64,000 nt of DNA from Branchiostoma floridae (GCF_000003815.2 NC_049982.1:3761835-3825834); one strand, 5' to 3'; positions 11,071-23,236 are shown, counted from the stretch's first letter. Program-made: numbers and translations. The notes: generated by a model from the letters alone, not told the origin.

Positions 11071-13520
11071 ACAGAACGCCACCTACGGCGGTGACTGGTA
11101 CTGCACGTTGGTAAATGAGGATTTGAGGCTTTTATATCAAGGAGGTTTTTTTAAACAGCAGGTATGAACTTGCAAATAAAATTTCTTTATTTATATCGAA
11201 AGAAAAGGGGGAAAGACGAAATCAAGATCGGGAAATTTGAGACTCAACAAGCCTGATATTATGCAAAAAAAGAATTAGTTTCATTTGAGATTATGTATAT
11301 GCTCTCAGTCAGAGATGGCTAATGGGCCTTGAAACAAGATATGATAATCTAAGACATTTGTAATAGGGACGATATTTTTTCAAACAGAATAAGCCTCCGA
11401 AACCGCCTCACCAGGCTTGTCAGCGGCTAAAGAAAACGATCAGATCCTGGCAATCTAAGTCTGCAGGCGTTTTAGAGTGGCGGCGTGGCCTCTATTTAAC
11501 GTCCTATCCGAGGCACGTCCCTTATAAAACTAGGAAGTCTTTTCTAGGGACACAACTTCTGAGCATATCGGGGGACTAGAACCGAGCACCTCTCGGTATT
11601 TTAAGCAAATTCCCACCGTTATGCTTCGCGACGCCACATTTTGTCATTATAAAGTCATATGTCCCCCAAAATCTACCATTATCCATCTTTTTGCACCGAA
11701 GTCGTTCCTTTCTCACTACGGCAAACCAAATAAGACGTCGGCTTGACTTTTTCTGCCTCGCAGTCGACAGCACTTGGACTACTAGACGTGTAACTCTGTC
11801 ATCTAAATATAATAGAATGACAGCCTGACGTCACCCTAGATTTTTTACTAGATAATTTAGCTTCAAGGGAATTTGTGAATGAAAAACAAGGGTAACATGA
11901 CGTCCATGTTTTTACCCAAACGTGAAAAGTTCGAAGCAACACGGGAAACTAGCTTGGGATCAGCCGCCGACCACAAAACTGTTGCAGTGCACAACAGTTC
12001 ACATCACTGAAGTCAAGTCAAACAAAGCTAGTCTAGTCAAAGCCTTTCTACCTCGCTCAAAACATTCTAACGAGGCAACAAAGATGACTCGACGTTTGAT
12101 TGCGTAAATTTCCCGAAACTTTAAGATCTAAGTGGCCATTGATTCGACCAGACACGTGCCATAGATTGAACGGTCGCTAGATTGTAACGTTATGATTATT
12201 GCTTGGCGTTATAGGATCCAGGAAAGCAAGTGTGATAGAAGTGTAACCTATTAGCATCATAGGAAATGCTGTACTGGTTCTCTAACGTTGACATAAAATT
12301 AATGATTTGTTCCTCGATTTGGATGATGCCATCTAGGTACATGTATATGAAGTATATACCAGCTTGGCACATTTTGGTATAGACCAGACGTCAAGATATG
12401 TGTAGATTATCTCCAAGAAGATCTAACGTTTAATATGGGTGGAAAGGCAGTATCCAGATTTAACGGGCCAAACATTATCGTCCAGTGGTATATTAGACAC
12501 TGGTTGGCTCTTTCTAAGGCTGTCTTGCCATCGACAGATCTGCTTGAAGATTACTAGTAGTCATGTTAGTTGAGATCTCAGACCAAAAGTGAGGCAACGT
12601 CAACACTGCCGGAGGCAGCGCAAATGTATGAGTCTAACGTTATCATTAGAGCTTGGATTTGTCAAATTTATGCTGTTATTCTTCCCATTCCGTCGGTATA
12701 TAACGATAACGTTATACATTGTATGTGGGAAATAATGTACTTTTAACAACATCAAAGAAAATTTTTGATACCTGAATATCTCAATGCAACGGATACGTTT
12801 ATAATTTTGATGTGAACAGTCAAAGAAATACATAAATGTTCTCGCATCTAACGTTACAGTCGAATAACGTTACAAAGAAGCGAGACGTCGACTCATTTAT
12901 GTCAGAGTACACGCGGCCGTATGTTTTCCTAGGCCTTGTTTATTCTTGTCTATACATGACATAAGTTATATGATATACGACCTGTACATAGCTCATTGGT
13001 TCATGAATGTGTAATAAAGGTCTTTTATTTTTCGAAAAAAAACCCAACCCACTCGATTAAAACAATGAAATGCACTGATTTATCAAGTGTTTCCACGGCT
13101 TGACGCAAGTGACGATGCTGTTTTACTTTGTGTCATATCACAGAGCTTCCATCTTGTTAGTCTTCTTTTTACTTCACCCCGTTTTCTTGAATTTTAGTTG
13201 TCGTAAAATGACATAAAATTCACGATAAAATTTCGCCCCCCTCCCACACCTGGGCGTTTGTTTACACTTTGCACTTGTTACCGCGCAGTTGCTAGGGAAT
13301 CACCAGATATGCAAATTAGGGAACAGACCATTCGTTCGAGTAGGTTATTCTAATGTTTATAACCATACATAATTCAGACAAAAATGTTATTGTGGAAAGT
13401 TAGGAAGTCATTATCAATTTTCATAATATTATATTCAACAACAAATTCTCTTTTATAACGTCAAGATGATTGAAATGTGGTAAAATCTTGTCCCATATTT
13501 TATAGTCATCCCCACACAAG
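11071..13520. other. Intergenic region between two divergent genes
   Basis: AT-rich DNA with many AACGTTA words and no convincing exon. It separates the minus-strand SNRPC start from the plus-strand gene beginning at 13521 or 14361, so it probably contains both promoters. Confidence 0.5.
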
Positions 13521-13660
13521 ATGAAATGGACTCGCCGCGGCGCACTTAGCAACGATCCAGGCGACTACCTCACCATTCCGCACTTGGACGCCCCCGAGAG
13601 AGGACGTCAACGTAGCGTTACCTTTGCAGTATCAAAGCGTATACAACAACAGCGCCTTCT
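13521..13660 (+). CDS. Possible first coding or leader exon of the small mitochondrial-like gene
   Basis: ATG at 13521 follows an in-frame TAG. The frame stays open to donor gtaagt at 13661 and joins in phase 2 to the exon at 14351, reading ...QQQRLLITH before MFGT. GC and CpG are raised relative to its surroundings. It could be coding, or a 5' untranslated exon that is open by chance. Confidence 0.35.
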
Positions 13661-14360
13661 GTAAGTTATGTAACCATATTTTCTAACCATTCAAAGGCAT
13701 TGTATCACAAACTACCTGAGTTTTACCCAACGTTTACGTGAAAACTCACATTAACTTCGCTTTTTAACACTTTGGGCTTTGGGAGGGAAGGTTTTTACTT
13801 TTAAAAATCGAGCATGAGTATAGAAAATAGGTATCTTCCTGCTAACACGGTCATAAAGATATAGAAACACCAGGGAAGCCAGTTTGTGACTAACTGCAGT
13901 TAACACATCAACAAACTGGACAGACAACACGGTTGATTCGCTGCATAATTTGTTACGGTGATGGGGAGGGGGCGCTAACGTTATCTAATATCTAGACCAT
14001 GCAAAAGAGCTGTATTTTAAGCCCTGCCACCAGGTTATTTTATGATAGTACTTAACACTATTTGTGGACTCATGGTTAAAGAACAAGCAAACATGTTACG
14101 CAGTTTTTGGCGACGCCTCCATAGCGGAGAGTCTGAATTATGTGAACTTAGAACCATTCAACGTTCTTATGAGTAAAATATTCTGGTTGTTCCATTGAAA
14201 CCTGTCCACAGTATCTGTGCTGCATCGTTGTTGCCAACAGTAGAGAACAATCTTGCTGATTTAGGCACAGACTGATGGAGGTATGAGTATTCATGCATGT
14301 TTTGTCAAGTGTTTACCAAGGAGTAACGTGATTGTTTCTTTATTCAACAGGATCACCCAT

Positions 14361-15726
14361 ATGTTTGGAACCCTGGGCAGGGCCGCTATGCGGGGCCTGA
14401 CGGGGGTGCGGTCAGTCAACATGCTGGCAGGTAAGGTTTGACCACTAACTTCTCTTCTAACAATACTGATGTACAGATGTTGGTCAGGTATGTAGCTTTA
14501 GGTAGATAACTGTAATGTTGGGGACAAGGCCAGGTAACTAGCTGGCAGGTAAGGTTTCATCACTAACTTCTCTGTTACTGATTGTATAACGTTACTCATG
14601 TACAAACGTTGGTCAGGTACTAGTATGTATGTTGATAAGTGTAACTGTTAGCTGCCTTAACCTAACAAGTTGCATGTCTTTTTATGACAGCTACAGGGCT
14701 TTTTGTTGGTGTTTGTGTCCTGAATAGTTGTATTCTACATGACTGTGTAGTTAACTAGTGAACATGATGTTTCTCCTTCAGCCCCCCAGGCCCCCCCTGC
14801 CCAGGTGTTCACGAAGATTTTCCCCCCCATGCCTAGCCTTACCAGTCTGGCAGGTAAGACTCTCCGCAATTTCTACAGTTCTAATATGGTAGATCTTTTG
14901 TTCATAAGAAATTGCGTTTGTTGCTCATAAGGAATTGCACTTGAATACTGCAGGTGTGTATATAGAAGTTCATTGCAGCATTTGTGACTCTTATTCACAG
15001 ATCTTGGCCCCATGTCAACATAAATCTACCTTGGCCAAAAAGTTACTCAAGCAACTGGATATGATTTTGGACATGGTCGACAAATCCAGCTTGTTTTGAC
15101 CATGAGAATATGTTTCAGTTTGAAGTATACTGCAGCATTGTCAAAGTTTATTTCAGAACTTTTGATGATGTCAAGGCAAATCTATCTAGTCTATCTTGTG
15201 TTGCAGTTTGGAATCAGGTTGGATCTCCTTTGTTTTGACACCATGGTTATCTAAGAATGACATTGTAACATTGAACGCCAAACCTGGGAGGCCCCAAGGA
15301 GGCTATACTTTCCATGAATCTACTGTCATTACATGTCAGTCATTATTTTGGGCTTTCCTCCAGTGCACAAGCACAAGATAGCGGAAGTGCTGATGATAGC
15401 TACAGGCGCCGCCATCTGCGCAGCAGAAGCTAACATGGTGAGTCACGTTTGTTCCTTATCTGCATGACTTAAGTTAAAACTTAAACCTTAGACATGACAT
15501 GCTAGGCATCGTACAGTATACATTTTCATCTAATATCTACAATACACAGTTCTGAGACACAGTTCTGCTTTCTGCCCCTATGTAGTTCCTTAACAGGAAC
15601 ACTGGCAAAGCCACCACCGCCACCAAGCACACTGCAGAAGACGAACAACCTAAGGCAAAGACAAGGACAAGGGTAGAGACTTACCCCTGGATTGGTATGC
15701 AGCCCGGTTATCATCAAGGGTTCTAA
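14361..15726 (+). CDS. Small putative mitochondrial membrane protein (118 aa), four coding exons
   Basis: Exons 14361-14430 (part of exon 14351-14430), 14782-14853, 15364-15437 and 15586-15726 join in phase with standard GT-AG sites and end at TAA. The product begins MFGTLGRAAMRGLTGVRSVN, rich in Arg and small residues and lacking acidic ones, as expected of a mitochondrial targeting peptide. It continues with a Pro-rich segment, a hydrophobic stretch AEVLMIATGAAICAAEANM, and a charged tail ending YPWIGMQPGYHQGF. An upstream exon 13521-13660 (ATG, donor gtaagt) splices in frame and would add about 50 Arg-rich residues. I chose the internal ATG because it starts the targeting-like sequence. 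The size and one membrane span resemble accessory respiratory-chain subunits, but I do not recognise the family. Confidence 0.65.
14423..14625 (+). repeat. Tandem duplication of an exon end with its splice donor
   Basis: CTGGCAGgtaaggttt, followed by ACTAACTTCTC and later a GTTGGTCAGGTA segment, occurs twice: at 14424 (the real donor) and ~14539. The second copy sits in the intron and carries 6-7 coding bases plus the donor. Confidence 0.65.
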
Positions 15727-16490
15727 TGGATCATCTTCCAGAACATCTGGGTTAAAAAAACAAAAAAAAACTTGGGAAGCAAAAAAAAAATGTAGTACTT
15801 ATTACAATGTATGTTTGTCTGTTAAGTGCTTTTAAATTTTAACACTACAACAGGTAGTTAGGTGAGCGCAGGTAAAATTGTAGCTGTGTTAGTATGTATT
15901 TCTGTTGTTTTAAGTCCTAATGTGGAGGTACCGGTATATACAGTTTGTACATGTACGTCTTTTTCTATAGTTTATTCTCTACATACTGTGGTAACTTATG
16001 CATACATACAGTTGCCTGAAAATATCCAGTATCCGAAACTAAGTCTTTTGAACAAAAAAACTGATAATCTCATTGTGAGATAGAAATTTATGCGTGTTAT
16101 ATGGTTTTAAAATTTAACATTTCAGACTGTTTTTCATGTCATAACTATTTCCCATATTTGCCTTTTTTGGATGGGGAGTGTGCATTTAACTTAAGTTTTT
16201 TTGTCTTTGCATTTTGTAATCTCCAATTCTTTTCAAGATTCGTTAATGCTTTTTTCAAAGGAGAACCCTAAATTTACATTCTTTCCACTTCACACCTAGT
16301 CATTCATAATGTTATAATGTCATTAACACTTTTGCCTACATTTTTGAATGGGTGAGTGTGCCATTTGAAAACAACTAAAATTTGTTTCTTTAACATCAGT
16401 CTTTGAGTTGGCATTTTCATTTCTTTTCAAAAGATTTATCAACCCTTTTCTTATCATGGCAAAACTCTAAAAACTTACATTCCACCTCCG
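15727..16490. other. 3' flank of the small mitochondrial-like gene, nothing recognised
   Basis: AT-rich, with poly-A stretches near 15760-15790 and no splice-supported exon. Confidence 0.4.
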
Positions 16491-16494
16491 ACTT

Positions 16495-17165
16495 TGTCCA
16501 GGGCCCATGCCAGGGGAGACCCCAAGCAGACTTCGGTCTGTTTGTGGGCCGGGGTCTCCCCACCAGGTATGGGATTCCTGGACTCTCAGCTTGTTGGTTT
16601 TCTAGCTTTTTGGCATGTTTTTTAAACTAAATTTATACATTTAACATCCTCACCCAGAACCCATGGCCACCTCATCCCCACTGTCCAGGGCCCATGCCAG
16701 GGGAGACCCCAAGCAGACTACGGTCTGTTTGCGCGCAGGGGTCTCCCCACTATAACATCTGTGGCATGGGATTCCTGGACTCTGAGACAGCTAATGTCAT
16801 TTGAATTTCTATTTATTGGGCATGTTTTTGAACTAAATGTTTTTTCATTACATAATAAAAATCTTACAGCCTCCACCAATCCTCACTGTCCAGGACCCAT
16901 GCCAGGGGAGACCCCAAGCAGACTTTGGTCTGCTTAGGGGCCGGGGTCTCTCCATCTGTGGCATGGGTATCCTGGACTCTCAGCTTGTCATTTAAATTTC
17001 TATTTTTTTTGCATGTTTTTTAACCTAAATATATTCATTACATACAGTCCCACCTCCTGCCCACTGTCCAGGGCCCATGCCAGGGGAGACCCCAAGCAGA
17101 CTGCCGGCCGGCGGGGGTCTCTCCACTATAACATCTGTGGCATGGGATTCCTGGACTTGTCATTT
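16495..17165. repeat. Four tandem copies of a ~190 bp repeat with a palindromic core
   Basis: Units start near 16495, 16683, 16888 and 17066. Each holds CCATGCCAGGGGAGACCCC, AAGCAGAC, then GGGGTCTC(C)CCA, and a CATGGGATTCCTGGACT block. The GGGGAGACCCC and GGGGTCTCCCC halves can pair as a hairpin. Units differ by indels and substitutions, so the array is not very recent. Confidence 0.85.
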
Positions 17166-17597
17166 TTTCCCCTGAAATTTCCTATTTTTGGAGTTCATTG
17201 GTTTCTTTCTTTCTTTTAAATTAAATATTCAAATTATGTGATTTTTTCTCACACTCCCCATTCCCTTTACTGGCACATTAAACAACTAAAGGGACAGCAC
17301 ATTGATTGTACCTGTATACAGGCTATCAGATTCTACAGGCTTATGTATAAAACCCATGTTACATTTAACAGTCACTAGTTAACTACAGTCTACTTTGATC
17401 TGTACCTGTAAGTTTACTTCAATCTGTACCTGTAAATTTACTTCACCTGTACTTGTAAAACGTATGAATATAATGTGTATAACCTGGTAAATATATACAT
17501 GTACAGAAAAAAAGTACCACAGGACAATCATGTTATCGAAATAAAATCCCTCTTCCCAAGTAACAGCCTTGTCTTTGTTATATTTGGTTGATACTCA

Positions 17598-18576
17598 NNN
17601 NNNNNNNNNNNNNNNNNNNNNNNNNNNNNNNNNNNNNNNNNNNNNNNNNNNNNNNNNNNNNNNNNNNNNNNNNNNNNNNNNNNNNNNNNNNNNNNNNNNN
17701 NNNNNNNNNNNNNNNNNNNNNNNNNNNNNNNNNNNNNNNNNNNNNNNNNNNNNNNNNNNNNNNNNNNNNNNNNNNNNNNNNNNNNNNNNNNNNNNNNNNN
17801 NNNNNNNNNNNNNNNNNNNNNNNNNNNNNNNNNNNNNNNNNNNNNNNNNNNNNNNNNNNNNNNNNNNNNNNNNNNNNNNNNNNNNNNNNNNNNNNNNNNN
17901 NNNNNNNNNNNNNNNNNNNNNNNNNNNNNNNNNNNNNNNNNNNNNNNNNNNNNNNNNNNNNNNNNNNNNNNNNNNNNNNNNNNNNNNNNNNNNNNNNNNN
18001 NNNNNNNNNNNNNNNNNNNNNNNNNNNNNNNNNNNNNNNNNNNNNNNNNNNNNNNNNNNNNNNNNNNNNNNNNNNNNNNNNNNNNNNNNNNNNNNNNNNN
18101 NNNNNNNNNNNNNNNNNNNNNNNNNNNNNNNNNNNNNNNNNNNNNNNNNNNNNNNNNNNNNNNNNNNNNNNNNNNNNNNNNNNNNNNNNNNNNNNNNNNN
18201 NNNNNNNNNNNNNNNNNNNNNNNNNNNNNNNNNNNNNNNNNNNNNNNNNNNNNNNNNNNNNNNNNNNNNNNNNNNNNNNNNNNNNNNNNNNNNNNNNNNN
18301 NNNNNNNNNNNNNNNNNNNNNNNNNNNNNNNNNNNNNNNNNNNNNNNNNNNNNNNNNNNNNNNNNNNNNNNNNNNNNNNNNNNNNNNNNNNNNNNNNNNN
18401 NNNNNNNNNNNNNNNNNNNNNNNNNNNNNNNNNNNNNNNNNNNNNNNNNNNNNNNNNNNNNNNNNNNNNNNNNNNNNNNNNNNNNNNNNNNNNNNNNNNN
18501 NNNNNNNNNNNNNNNNNNNNNNNNNNNNNNNNNNNNNNNNNNNNNNNNNNNNNNNNNNNNNNNNNNNNNNNNNNNN
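17598..18576. other. Assembly gap (979 N)
   Basis: A run of undetermined bases. It begins in a sequence repeated at 19877-19971 and ends in the minisatellite, so the missing sequence is very probably minisatellite. Confidence 1.
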
Positions 18577-19784
18577 GTGTGTGAGAGTGATTGAGCTAGT
18601 GTGTGAGAGTGATTGAACTAGTGTGTCAGTGAACTAGTGTGTGAGAGTGAGTGAACTAGTGTGTGAGAGTGAGTGAACTAGTGTGTGACATAGTGACCTA
18701 GTGTGTGAGTTACCTAGTGTGTGAGAGTGAGTGAACTAGTGTGAGTGAACTAGTGTGTGAGAGTGATTGAACTAGTGTGTGGGTTAGCTAGTGTGTGAGA
18801 GTGATTGAACTAGTGTGTGAGTTAGCTAGTGTGTGAGAGTGAGTGAACTAGTGTGTGAGTGATTGAACTAGTGTGTGGGAGTGGGTGAACTAGTGTGTGA
18901 GAGTGAACTAGTGTGTGAGAGTGAGTGAACTAGTGTGTGAGAAAGTGAGTGAACTAGTGCATGAGATTGAACTAGTGTGTGAGTGAGTGAACTAGTGTGT
19001 GAGAGTGATTGAACTAGTGTGTGAGAGTGATTGAACTAGTGTGTGAGAGTGAGTGAACTAGTGTGTGAGATAGTGAACTAGTGTGAGATAGTGAACTAGT
19101 GTGTGAGAGTGAGTGAACTAGTGTGTGAGAGTGAGTGAAATAGTGTGCGAGTTACCTAGTGTGTGAGAGTGAGTGAACTAGTGTGAGTGAACTAGTGTGT
19201 GAGAGTGATTGAACTAGTGTGAGTGAACTAGTGTGTGAGAGTGATTGAACTAGTGTGTGAGTTAGCTAGTGTGTGAGAGTGAGTGAACTAGTGTGTGAGT
19301 TAGTGAACTAGTGTGTGAGAGTGATTGAACTAATGTGTGAGAGTGAGTAAACTAGTGTGTGAGAGACGTGAGTGAAGTAGTGTGTGAGTGAACTATTGTG
19401 TGTGTGTGAGTGATTGAACTAGTGTGTGAGTGAACTATTGTGTGTGTGTGAGTGATTGAACTAGTGTGTGAGAGTGCATGAGTGAACTAGTGTGTGAGAA
19501 AGTGAGTGAACTAGTGTGTGAGAGTGAGTAAACAAGTGCATGAGTGAACTAGTGTGAGAATGAGAGAACTAGTGTGAGAATGAGTGAACTAGTGTGAGAG
19601 TGATTGAACTAGTGTGTGAGAGTGATTGAACTAGTGTGTGAGTTAGCTAGTGTGTGAGAGTGAGTGAACTAGTGTGTGCGAACTAGTGTGAGAGAGAGAG
19701 AGTGAGGGAATAAACTAGTGTGTGAGAGAGCGATTGAACGATTGTTTTTTGTGTGAGTGAATGAGTGTGAGAGAGTGAGTGAAA
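18577..19784. repeat. GTGTGTGAGAGTGAGTGAACTA-type minisatellite, block 1
   Basis: Irregular tandem array of GAACTAGTGTGTGAGAGTGA-like units of about 12-24 bp with variants such as GTTAGCTAGTG. It is almost colinear with block 2 downstream. Confidence 0.95.
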
Positions 19785-20019
19785 GGCCTTAACTGTATGG
19801 ATGACAGCTGCTCACACATATTACTGGTTTTCGCCTGTTCTAAAAAACTATAAAGTCAAATTGCAGTTAGATATGCACAGAAAAAAAGTACCACCGGACA
19901 ATCATGTTATCAAAATAAAATCTCTCTTCCCAAGTAACAGCCTTGTCTTTGTTATATTTGGTTGATACTCATTTAACTCAAGCTGTATTATAGGATAGTA
20001 CATTGAATGACAGTGAGTG

Positions 20020-21546
20020 AGAGTAAGTAAATGAGTGAGTGAACTACATTGTAGTGAGTGAACTAGTGTATGAGAGTGGGTGAACTAGTGTGTGAAAGTG
20101 AACTAGTGTGTGAGAGTGAGTGAACTAGTGTGTGAGAGTGATTGAACTAGTGTGTGAGAATGATTGAACTAGTGTGTCAGTGAACTAGTGTGTGAGAGTG
20201 AGTGAACTAGTGTGTGAGAGTGAGTGAACTAGTGTGTGAAATAGTGAACTAGTGTGTGAGTTACCTAGTGTGTGAGAGTGAGTGAACTAGTGTGAGTGAA
20301 CTAGTGTGTGAGAGTGATTGAACTAGTGTGTGAGAGTGATTGAACTAGTGTGTCAGTGAACTAGTGTGTGAGAGTGAGTGAACTAGTGTGTGAGAGTGAG
20401 TTACCTAGTGTGTGAGAGTGAGTGAACTAGTGTGAGTGAACTAGTGTGTGAGAGTGATTGAACTAGTGTGTGGGTTAGCTAGTGTGTGAGAGTGATTGAA
20501 CTAGTGTGTGAGTTAGCTAGTGTGTGAGAGTGAGTGAACTAGTGTGTGAGTGATTGAACTAGTGTGTGGGAGTGGGTGAACTAGTGTGTGAGAGTGAACT
20601 AGTGTGTGAGAGTGAGTGAACTAGTGTGTGAGAAAGTGAGTGAACTAGTGCATGAGATTGAACTAGTGTGTGAGTGAGTGAACTAGTGTGTGAGAGTGAT
20701 TGAACTAGTGTGTGAGAGTGATTGAACTAGTGTGTCAGTGAACTAGTGTGTGAGAGTGATTGAACTAGTGTGTGAGAGTGAGTGAACTAGTGTGTGAGAT
20801 AGTGAACTAGTGTGAGATAGTGAACTAGTGTGTGAAAGTGAGTGAACTAGTGTGTGAGAGTGAGTGAAATAGTGTGCGAGTTACCTAGTGTGTGAGAGTG
20901 AGTGAACTAGTGTGAGTGAACTAGTGTGTGAGAGTGATTGAACTAGTGTGAGTGAACTAGTGTGTGAGAGTGATTGAACTAGTGTGTGAGTTAGCTAGTG
21001 TGTGAGAGTGAGTGAACTAGTGTGTGAGTTAGTGAACTAGTGTGTGAGAGTGATTGAACTAATGTGTGAGAGTGAGTGAACTAGTGTGTGAGAGAGTGAG
21101 TGAAGTAGTGTGTGAGTGAACTATTGTGTGTGTGTGTGAGTGATTGAACTAGTGTGTGAGAGTGCATGAGTGAACTAGTGTGTGAGAAAGTGAGTGAACT
21201 AGTGTGTGAGAGTGAGTAAACAAGTGCATGAGTGAACTAGTGTGAGAATGAGAGAACTAGTGTGAGAATGAGTGAACTAGTGTGAGAGTGATTGAACTAG
21301 TGTGTGAGAGTGATTGAACTAGTGTGTGAGTTAGCTAATGTGTGAGAGTGAGTGAACTAGTGTGTGAGTGAGCTAGTGTGTGAGAGTGAGTGAACTAGTG
21401 TGTGAGTGAGCTAGTGTGTGAGAGTGAGTGAACTAGTGTGTGCGAACTAGTGTGAGAGAGAGAGTGAGGGAATAAACTAGTGTGTGAGAGAGCGATTGAA
21501 CGATTGTTTTTTGTGTGAGTGAATGAGTGTGAGAGAGTGAGTGAAA
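20020..21546. repeat. Minisatellite block 2 (copy of block 1)
   Basis: Same units in nearly the same order as block 1; for example the GGGTTAGCTAG variant occurs at 18781 and 20472. It is flanked by copies of the same unique sequences on both sides. Confidence 0.95.
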
Positions 21547-22035
21547 GGCCTTAACTGTATGGATGACAGCTGCTCACACATATTACTGGTTTTCGCCTGT
21601 TCTAAAAAACTATAAAGTCAAATTGCAGTTAGATATGCATGGCTAAGGTGTTACATACTTGCACGTACTGTACGCACTTGTCCGCTCTAATATGGTCATG
21701 CGCCACATGGTTGTTTTCTGTCAAAAAGGTGGACAATATTGCTGATATTATATACCTTTAGAACTTGACACTTCCGTGAATAGTTTTATCAAGTTGGTGC
21801 GTCGCTGAAGAAAGAGGCCTTTTTTACATAACCATCATGGTTTTATTCACAACAAGGTTTCCACAGAGCAATTCTGAGTGCTTCACACTATACTCTTTCT
21901 TCCATAGCTTCAATTCATGTACAAAATCCCTTCATACATGATGACATGATTTGGCACTTCATACATGTAATGTATCAAAAGTTTTAAAAGTTTTGAATGA
22001 AAGACATTACTTGAAATATCTATCAAATCCACATA

Positions 22036-22246
22036 TAACGCTAGTTCACCTTTATTCGCAAGGTAACCTATATCCGTCGTATTAAGCAACATGGTATTTA
22101 AGCATATCAACTGGACGGACGGTGGTTTCAAACTGTTATATGTTCAAAATATTGTAGTTTGAAAGTATCGTCCGCCGACTTGATATCCCTAAATACCCAT
22201 TAATGAAAACAACGGATATAGTTTACCCCACGTTATAAGTTGACAT
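22036..22246. mobile_element. Small foldback element near the collagen 3' end
   Basis: Left side has CAAGGTAACCTATATCCG and right side has CGGATATAGTTTACCCC, an imperfect inverted pair. An inner pair also occurs: TCAACTGGACGGACGGTGG versus CGTCCGCCGACTTGA. A related element is at 33684-33917. Confidence 0.65.
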
Positions 22247-22366
22247 GTTACAGTAGAAATATCACAGTGAAGCAGTCAGTAATACGTTTGGTTCTTAAGG
22301 TTTCCAGCACGGAACTTTTGGCATTCAGGAAAAATAACGACTGTCCAGTTTGTGTTTTGGTGATGT

Positions 22367-23236
22367 CTACACGGTGCACACCACGCAGGTCAGCTCTCTC
22401 CCTTCCACGTACGGCGGGCACGGCAGCGACCCGCAGCGGGCCTCCACGACGTAGAATAGCGCGCCGTCCTCGTTCCCCTCCCCGCCGGGCAGCGCCTCGG
22501 GCTCCCCGTCCATGCACACGAACTCCGTGCGGCTGTGGCCGTGGGAAGCAGTCATCAGGTAGCCCCCGTACTCCCGCGTCCATCCTCCAGGACAGGTCTG
22601 GCGGGCGGGGATCATCAGCTGCGCGCGGCGGGACGGTGAGTGACACACGGCGCACGGCACGTTACGGTCGTGGATCGTGCCGGGGTCGTAGGGAGAGCCC
22701 GCGAGCCCGATTTGGTACTCCGCACCGTACATGTAGGACTCCCGGCTGTTCTGTAGACCGTCCTTGTGCCAGCCCCACTCGGGGTCTGCAGGCAGGCACA
22801 GGTAGTTGCTGCCGCCGCCCTTATGGTTGTACCACGCTCCGCCGGCCATGCCAGAGTACACCGTCACCGTGCCTGCACCACCCTCCTCGCACGATGTCCG
22901 CCCCCACCGGACATACACAGCTCCCCCACTTACTCCTTCATCGCCTTTGCTGCCCTTCTCTCCAGGAGCACCTCTCTCACCCTTCTGGCCCTCCAAGCCG
23001 CGAGGTCCGAGCTTCCCCGGGCGACCCACCTCTCCCGGCTCCCCGCGAACGCCCCTCGGTCCGGGCGGCCCGACGTCCCCCTTCGGTCCGAGCGGAGCCA
23101 CGACCGTGATGTTGTTCACGTTGCTGTTCGCCATCTTCTCCGGACACGAGCCTTCCTCGACTTCTACTGCTGAGCAGGCAGATAGCAAGGCTAGGACAGA
23201 CGCTGCGAACACGACTGCTGTTACCTGGCCACTCAT
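22367..23236 (-). CDS. Short-chain collagen, C4-like (289 aa, single exon)
   Basis: A secreted extracellular-matrix protein. Residues 1-23 form a signal peptide ([20 protein letters not shown]). Residues ~50-105 are about 18 Gly-X-Y triplets such as [13 protein letters not shown]. The remaining ~180 residues are a Cys-containing globular domain with [20 protein letters not shown], a VPCAVC motif, [16 protein letters not shown] and a C-terminal CVVC. This C-terminal pattern is that of the short-chain (spongin-type, C4-like) collagens of sponges, cnidarians and lancelets. Its triple helix is very short compared with fibrillar collagens. The frame is uninterrupted, and the start is the only ATG followed by a signal sequence. 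Strong GC enrichment sets it apart from its flanks. The opposite strand also shows a long open frame, which is a shadow of the Gly/Pro-rich code. Confidence 0.88.
   Translation of the reverse strand: MSGQVTAVVFAASVLALLSACSAVEVEEGSCPEKMANSNVNNITVVAPLGPKGDVGPPGPRGVRGEPGEVGRPGKLGPRGLEGQKGERGAPGEKGSKGDEGVSGGAVYVRWGRTSCEEGGAGTVTVYSGMAGGAWYNHKGGGSNYLCLPADPEWGWHKDGLQNSRESYMYGAEYQIGLAGSPYDPGTIHDRNVPCAVCHSPSRRAQLMIPARQTCPGGWTREYGGYLMTASHGHSRTEFVCMDGEPEALPGGEGNEDGALFYVVEARCGSLPCPPYVEGRELTCVVCTV

Larger units (their letters stand above)
17503..21638. repeat. Direct duplication of a 1.8-2.4 kb segment (17503-19876 and 19877-21638)
   Basis: Both copies begin ACAGAAAAAAAGTACCAC, continue through TATTTGGTTGATACTCA, pass through the minisatellite, and end with GGCCTTAACTGTATGGATGA ... 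TTAGATATGCA. The unique flanks differ by about 3 percent. It may be a genuine tandem duplication or two haplotypes placed end to end by the assembler around the gap. Confidence 0.85.

Noticed and set aside
17569-18616. Two ~341 codon open frames on the plus strand
   Set aside because: They run through the N gap and have no real coding content.
18577-21546. Regular repeats considered as a CRISPR array
   Set aside because: Units are contiguous and irregular with no unique spacers, and the context is eukaryotic; it is a minisatellite.
22240-23109. 289-codon Arg/Pro-rich ORF on the plus strand
   Set aside because: It is the antisense shadow of the Gly/Pro-rich collagen gene on the minus strand.
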